Origin: Puniceispirillum sp965657105
Lineage (GTDB): Bacteria; Pseudomonadota; Alphaproteobacteria; Puniceispirillales; Puniceispirillaceae
Length of the DNA stretch: 64,000 nt
Assembly: GCF_965657105.1 (NCBI RefSeq)
Contig: NZ_CBFHNB010000001.1
Location: forward strand, 39,683 to 103,682
Direction: 5' to 3'
Numbering within the stretch: the stretch's first letter is position 1; the number at the start of each line of letters is the position of its first letter. Positions 60,683-64,000 of the stretch are shown one piece after another. Position numbers and translations under genes: made by a program. The notes beneath the pieces were generated by a model, which did no database searches, had not been told where the DNA came from, and saw nothing but the letters and a program-made list of their open reading frames with translations.

Positions 60683-61639
60683 CTATGATTTTGGAATAAC
60701 TTCATACCCAACCGCTTCTGGCTCATCATCAGTCATTTCAGCTGGAAAGCCAGGAGCCAGAATGTCAACGCCGACGGCTTCTTCCAATCTTTTGATGATG
60801 TTTGGTGACCATTCGCGTGGGCCAAAGCGGCTTTGGCCATCTTTGAAAATTTCAATCAATTTTGGCGATATTTCCAGCGGCACACCTGCCCGATCAGCAA
60901 TATCCTGAAACAGGCTGATATCTTTGATCACCAAATCCATTGTAAAATTAATATCACGGCTACCGTTCAGAATGACTTGGCTTTCGGTTTCATGAACAAA
61001 TGAATTACCCGATGAAATGCGAATGGCTTCATAAGTTGTGTTAAGGTCCATTCCAGCCATTTTGGATGTTACCAGTGCCTCACATACAGTCACCAGATTC
61101 GCCGTAGCCAGATAGTTTGTCATCACCTTCAGCACCGAAGCCGATCCCAACGGGCCTGTATGCAGCACGCGGCGTCCCAAAATCGTTAAAACAGGTAGCA
61201 TTGTTTCAAACACATGCCGGTCACAACCAGCAAAAATGGCAATATTGCCAGTCGCGGCACGATGACATCCGCCTGAAACCGGACAATCCACGGGAAAAGC
61301 GCCTGTTGCCAGAACCTTTTCTCCTAATCTTTTAACCTCGGTTTCGTCAGTCGTGCTCATTTCGGCCCAGATTTTACCTGCCGACAAGCCTGCCAGAATG
61401 CCATCTTCGGCTTCCATGACCGCAGCACTAGCGGCTGGTGATGGCAAACATGTTATAATCACATCACTGGCGGCGGCCATCGCTTGCGGGGAATCAGCCC
61501 AGCGCGCGCCTGCGTCCAAAAACGGTTGTGCCACGTCTTTTTCAAGATCGCGCACGATCACATCAAATTTATTGCGAATCAGGCTGCCAGCAAGCTTGCC
61601 ACCCACATTTCCCAGTCCGATGAAACCGACTGTTGTCAT
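60683..61639 (-). CDS. 3-hydroxyisobutyrate/2-hydroxy-3-oxopropionate dehydrogenase-like protein
   Basis: 318 aa from ATG 61639 (GGAGA 6 nt upstream). NAD-binding VGFIGLGNVGGKLAGSLI, substrate loop DCPVSGGCHRAATGNIAIFAG, catalytic Lys in LKVMTNYLATANL. It is longer than the reductase at 50971 owing to a C-terminal extension (residues about 295-318) rich in acidic residues. Substrate undecided. It follows pyk by 97 nt on the same strand. Confidence 0.82.
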   Translation of the reverse strand: MTTVGFIGLGNVGGKLAGSLIRNKFDVIVRDLEKDVAQPFLDAGARWADSPQAMAAASDVIITCLPSPAASAAVMEAEDGILAGLSAGKIWAEMSTTDETEVKRLGEKVLATGAFPVDCPVSGGCHRAATGNIAIFAGCDRHVFETMLPVLTILGRRVLHTGPLGSASVLKVMTNYLATANLVTVCEALVTSKMAGMDLNTTYEAIRISSGNSFVHETESQVILNGSRDINFTMDLVIKDISLFQDIADRAGVPLEISPKLIEIFKDGQSRFGPREWSPNIIKRLEEAVGVDILAPGFPAEMTDDEPEAVGYEVIPKS

Positions 61640-61736
61640 ATTATATCTCCAAATAACGGTTTGTTTAAACGCAACATAATGCGTCACATACCCTATCTAT
61701 ATTTGAAATTAAAATGCAAGCAGGATCAAAGCCGCG

Positions 61737-63182
61737 CTAGATGCGAACAACCCGCATTGAATTGGTTGTGCCAGCGATACCAAATGGCATGCCCGCTACC
61801 ACCACAATATGCCCGCCATTACTGGCCATACCCTTTTTGCGGACAAGGGTGCCCGCTTCGGTAATTGCATTTTCAAAATCATGGCTAAAGGCGCTATGTG
61901 CAGTTGTTGTCCCCCATAACAAGGCAAGTCTGCGTTGCACTTCCATATGCGGTGTCATGACAATGAAGGGTGTATCAGGACGTTCACGCGCGATCCGGAT
62001 GGCGGTGTTACCAGAGGTTGAAAAGGCAACTATAACATCGGCATCAACCGCATCTGCCAAGGCCACACTGGCACGAGCAACCGCGTGATAGACCGTTGGC
62101 TCGACAGGTAATTGGGCATATTTACTGGCATCATCCTCGCGAATATGTGCTTCGGCGGCACAAACGATACGCGCCATAATCTCGACCGACTCAATCGGAT
62201 ACGCGCCCGCAGCGGTTTCTGCCGACAGCATAACAGCATCGGTTCCGTCAAACACAGCACCCGCAACGTCCGACGCCTCAGCACGGGTTGGCGCAGGTGC
62301 GGTAATCATCGATTCCAGCATTTGCGTTGCAACCACAACGGGTTTTCCAACTAACCGACATTTGGCAATAATTTTCTTTTGCCAGGCGGGCACATCTTCG
62401 GGCGGCAATTCAACGCCTAGATCACCACGCGCCACCATTATGCCATCCGAAGCTTCGATAATCGCACCTAACTCTTTCAAGGCAGCAGGCTTTTCGATTT
62501 TAGCCATGAGTGCGGCACGTTTACCAACCAAAGTCCGGGCTTCAATCATGTCACTGGCGCGCTGGACAAAGGACAAGGCTACCCAGTCAACATTTTTACT
62601 AAGGGCAAATTCTAGATCAGACATATCCTTTTCGGTAAGGGGCTTTGTATCCAGAACGATATCGGGAATATTGACACCCTTGCGGCTTTTTAAAGGGCCA
62701 CCAACGACAACCTCGGCAACAAAACTGTCATTACTCAGGCTTTTAACAACCAGAACAAGCTTACCGTCATCCATCAGAAAACGGGCACCAGGATACATAG
62801 CGGCAAAGATTTCAGGATGCGGCAAGCCAACACGCGTTGCTGAACCAATCGCTTCATCCTGATCAAAGGTAATTTGATCACCAGCCTTTACCGCAACGCC
62901 GTCCGCCACCACGCCAACACGATATTTAGGCCCCTGCATGTCAGCCAATATACAGGTTGGAATCCCTGTTTCGGTTTCGATCTGGCGTATCGCGTCAATC
63001 CGGGCGCCTTGTTCTTCTTGGGTTCCATGTGAAAAATTCAGGCGAAAAACATTCACCCCCGCATTGATCAGGCGTCGCAGACAATCGGGGTCAGAAGATA
63101 CATTACCGATTGTTGCCACAATCTTTGTCGCGCGTCTTTGACCATTTGCGACCATGCCCGAAAATGCTTCTGATGATGCCAT
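61737..63182 (-). CDS. pyk: Pyruvate kinase
   Basis: 481 aa, full length. KIVATIGNVSSDPDCL with the start of the A domain, FRLNFSHGTQEEQG, the catalytic ALMAKIEKPAAL block with Lys, GIMVARGDLGVELPPEDVP, and VATQMLESMITAPAPTRAEASDVAGAV, in parts TQMLESMI and PTRAEASDVAGA. Converts PEP and ADP to pyruvate and ATP. Precedes the reductase at 60683. Confidence 0.96.
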   Translation of the reverse strand: MASSEAFSGMVANGQRRATKIVATIGNVSSDPDCLRRLINAGVNVFRLNFSHGTQEEQGARIDAIRQIETETGIPTCILADMQGPKYRVGVVADGVAVKAGDQITFDQDEAIGSATRVGLPHPEIFAAMYPGARFLMDDGKLVLVVKSLSNDSFVAEVVVGGPLKSRKGVNIPDIVLDTKPLTEKDMSDLEFALSKNVDWVALSFVQRASDMIEARTLVGKRAALMAKIEKPAALKELGAIIEASDGIMVARGDLGVELPPEDVPAWQKKIIAKCRLVGKPVVVATQMLESMITAPAPTRAEASDVAGAVFDGTDAVMLSAETAAGAYPIESVEIMARIVCAAEAHIREDDASKYAQLPVEPTVYHAVARASVALADAVDADVIVAFSTSGNTAIRIARERPDTPFIVMTPHMEVQRRLALLWGTTTAHSAFSHDFENAITEAGTLVRKKGMASNGGHIVVVAGMPFGIAGTTNSMRVVRI

Positions 63183-63697
63183 GATATGAATTTCCCCTAG
63201 ATGTGACTTTAAATATTATAAACATATATGCCTGTCTTAACGTGACTTAAAAGCGCATATAGCAGGAAATATAATGTAACATTTTTTGAATAATTAACCT
63301 TAATTGTTATTATATTTCTATGACTTGCTTGGCAAAAAGTCACATGAATGTTTTCTGTTGTCGATGATAAAGGCAATCTGAAAGGCTTGTATTTCCGATA
63401 AGGAATGAAGCAGTGCTCTGGTGAAAGGCTAAAAATTCTGTCCATAGATATGGATGGCAAAAACTGCAAATCACATGATTGTGATTAGACTTCGTTTTAC
63501 ATCCGTCATATTTAGCCGCCTTTAGAATAGTACAAAATCCAATTGTAACAATAAGCTATCATGAAGATTGCTGATATTGTTGGCTTGTAAACCTCGCAAA
63601 TCCAGAATAGGCTATCAGATTATAGACGTGAAATATTAATTTATGCGGCATATCCAAATAGTTGGATATGAATGCGTATGAAAGGGAGACTTGAAGA
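63183..63697. other. 515-nt regulatory gap between pyk and the taurine-type binding protein
   Basis: AT-rich, no gene I can support. It holds three perfect inverted repeats: TGACTT/AAGTCA (63321-63342), AATCACA-TGAT-TGTGATT (63469-63486) and CATATCCAA-ATAG-TTGGATATG (63649-63670). It must contain the pyk promoter and that of the transporter operon. Confidence 0.6.
63649..63670. promoter_or_regulatory. Perfect 9-bp inverted repeat before the binding-protein gene
   Basis: CATATCCAA and TTGGATATG are separated by ATAG and end 27 nt before the ATG at 63698. This could be an operator for a dimeric regulator or a leader-RNA hairpin; the 4-nt loop suits both. No regulator gene is visible beside it. 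Confidence 0.5.
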
Positions 63698-64000
63698 ATG
63701 AAAAAGATTTTAGGAACTGCAATGGCAATGACTGTTGGCGCAATGGCGCTTACAACAGCAACCGTATCGCACGCCGCTGACAGCGTTAATGTTGCTTTCT
63801 TCTTGGAATGGGCAACCCCAAACCAGATTGCAAAAGTTGACAAAGCCTATGACGAAGCTATGGGCGTTGACGTAAACTGGACTGACTTCTCAACAGGCGT
63901 CCAGATGACCGAAGCCATGCTGGCAGGTGATATTGATATTGCCTACTCACAGGGACTTGCACCATTTGTAACCGCCATCCAGCAGGGCGCGCCTCTAAAG
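63698..64000 (+). CDS. Taurine/sulfonate-type ABC binding protein (5' part)
   Basis: 101 codons, cut by the right edge. Signal peptide MKKILGTAMAMTVGAMALTT with cleavage near SHA-AD. The mature start SVNVAFFLEWATPNQIAKVD, then VNWTDFSTGVQMTEAMLAGDIDIAYSQGLAPF, in parts FSTGVQMTEAMLAGDIDIAY, fits the TauA/SsuA/ThiY-like binding proteins (NMT1 fold). Taurine is the most likely ligand by likeness to TauA. The ribosome site AGGGAG is 10 nt upstream; two perfect inverted repeats precede it. Confidence 0.85.
   Translation, partial: MKKILGTAMAMTVGAMALTTATVSHAADSVNVAFFLEWATPNQIAKVDKAYDEAMGVDVNWTDFSTGVQMTEAMLAGDIDIAYSQGLAPFVTAIQQGAPLK

Noticed and set aside
63209..63469. 86-codon minus-strand frame in the pyk-transporter gap
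   Set aside because: AT-rich stretch, no ribosome site, no motif.
63469..63486. Possible CRP site (TCACA/TGTGA)
   Set aside because: The half-sites are in the reverse order (TCACA-N6-TGTGA in the core, not TGTGA-N6-TCACA), so it is not a canonical CRP operator; kept only as an inverted repeat.
1..64000. tRNA/rRNA genes, CRISPR arrays, IS elements, prophage
   Set aside because: Looked for on both strands by eye; no cloverleaf-like conserved T-loop, repeat-spacer pattern, transposase or integrase motif was found.

Overview
The window reads as a chromosomal segment of a marine heterotrophic alphaproteobacterium. The gene set (DddP-type DMSP lyase with AcuI, glycine betaine uptake and oxidation, purine catabolism by a PuuD-type urate hydroxylase, GapR, an IalB-family protein) and the very tight gene spacing suggest the SAR116 / Candidatus Puniceispirillum group. 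That assignment is inference from remembered family features, not from a search. I see no rRNA, tRNA, insertion sequence, integrase or CRISPR array. Coding density is high and several convergent genes touch or share their stop codons.

Layout. 1-6844: purine catabolism, with puuD (cut by the left edge), xdhC, xdhB, xdhA and uraH on the minus strand and uraD divergent on plus; together xanthine to urate to hydroxyisourate to OHCU to allantoin. 6859-12234: an FAD-linked 2-hydroxyacid dehydrogenase, mmsA, a DMT permease, and a CoxM/CoxS-type pair with no large molybdenum subunit beside it. 12235-12732: a gap holding what looks like the 3' stub of a crotonase gene. 12733-19448: an Ldh-type dehydrogenase, the proXWV glycine betaine importer, a class II aldolase and betB. 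19449-24285: a glycosyltransferase, an Lrp regulator, two RNA methyltransferases and a GbdR-like GlxA/AraC regulator. 24330-28667: sufE and methylmalonyl-CoA mutase (mutAB). 28736-41809: housekeeping genes including a GT39 transferase, mntR, gapR, pyrF, a double cold-shock protein, trxB, an M23 peptidase, fba, fbp, a Bax inhibitor-1 protein, rlmN and an IalB protein. 42084-46264: tesA divergent from ybbA-ybbP, the arrangement known from E. coli. 46310-52518: argG, sodB, a gamma carbonic anhydrase, gabD, an HIBADH-family reductase and hpt. 52566-54982: acuI-dddP. 55322-60636: a signalling island. 60683-64000: an HIBADH-like reductase, pyk and the start of a taurine-type ABC binding protein gene.

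The most interesting region is 55322-60636. It encodes a SiaB-like kinase, a SiaC-like phosphoprotein and, where Pseudomonas has the GGDEF diguanylate cyclase SiaD, a class III nucleotide cyclase. A SiaA-like membrane phosphatase with an added PAS domain and a small secreted protein are transcribed towards them, and a secreted TPR protein is divergent from the secreted protein. This looks like the Sia threonine-phosphorylation switch rewired to cyclic AMP or GMP output.

Metabolically the genes fit together. DddP cleaves DMSP to DMS and acrylate. AcuI brings the acryloyl unit to propionyl-CoA. Methylmalonyl-CoA mutase carries that carbon to succinyl-CoA, and MmsA handles (methyl)malonate semialdehyde. 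ProXWV can import betaine and possibly DMSP, and BetB with a GbdR-like regulator points to choline/betaine metabolism.
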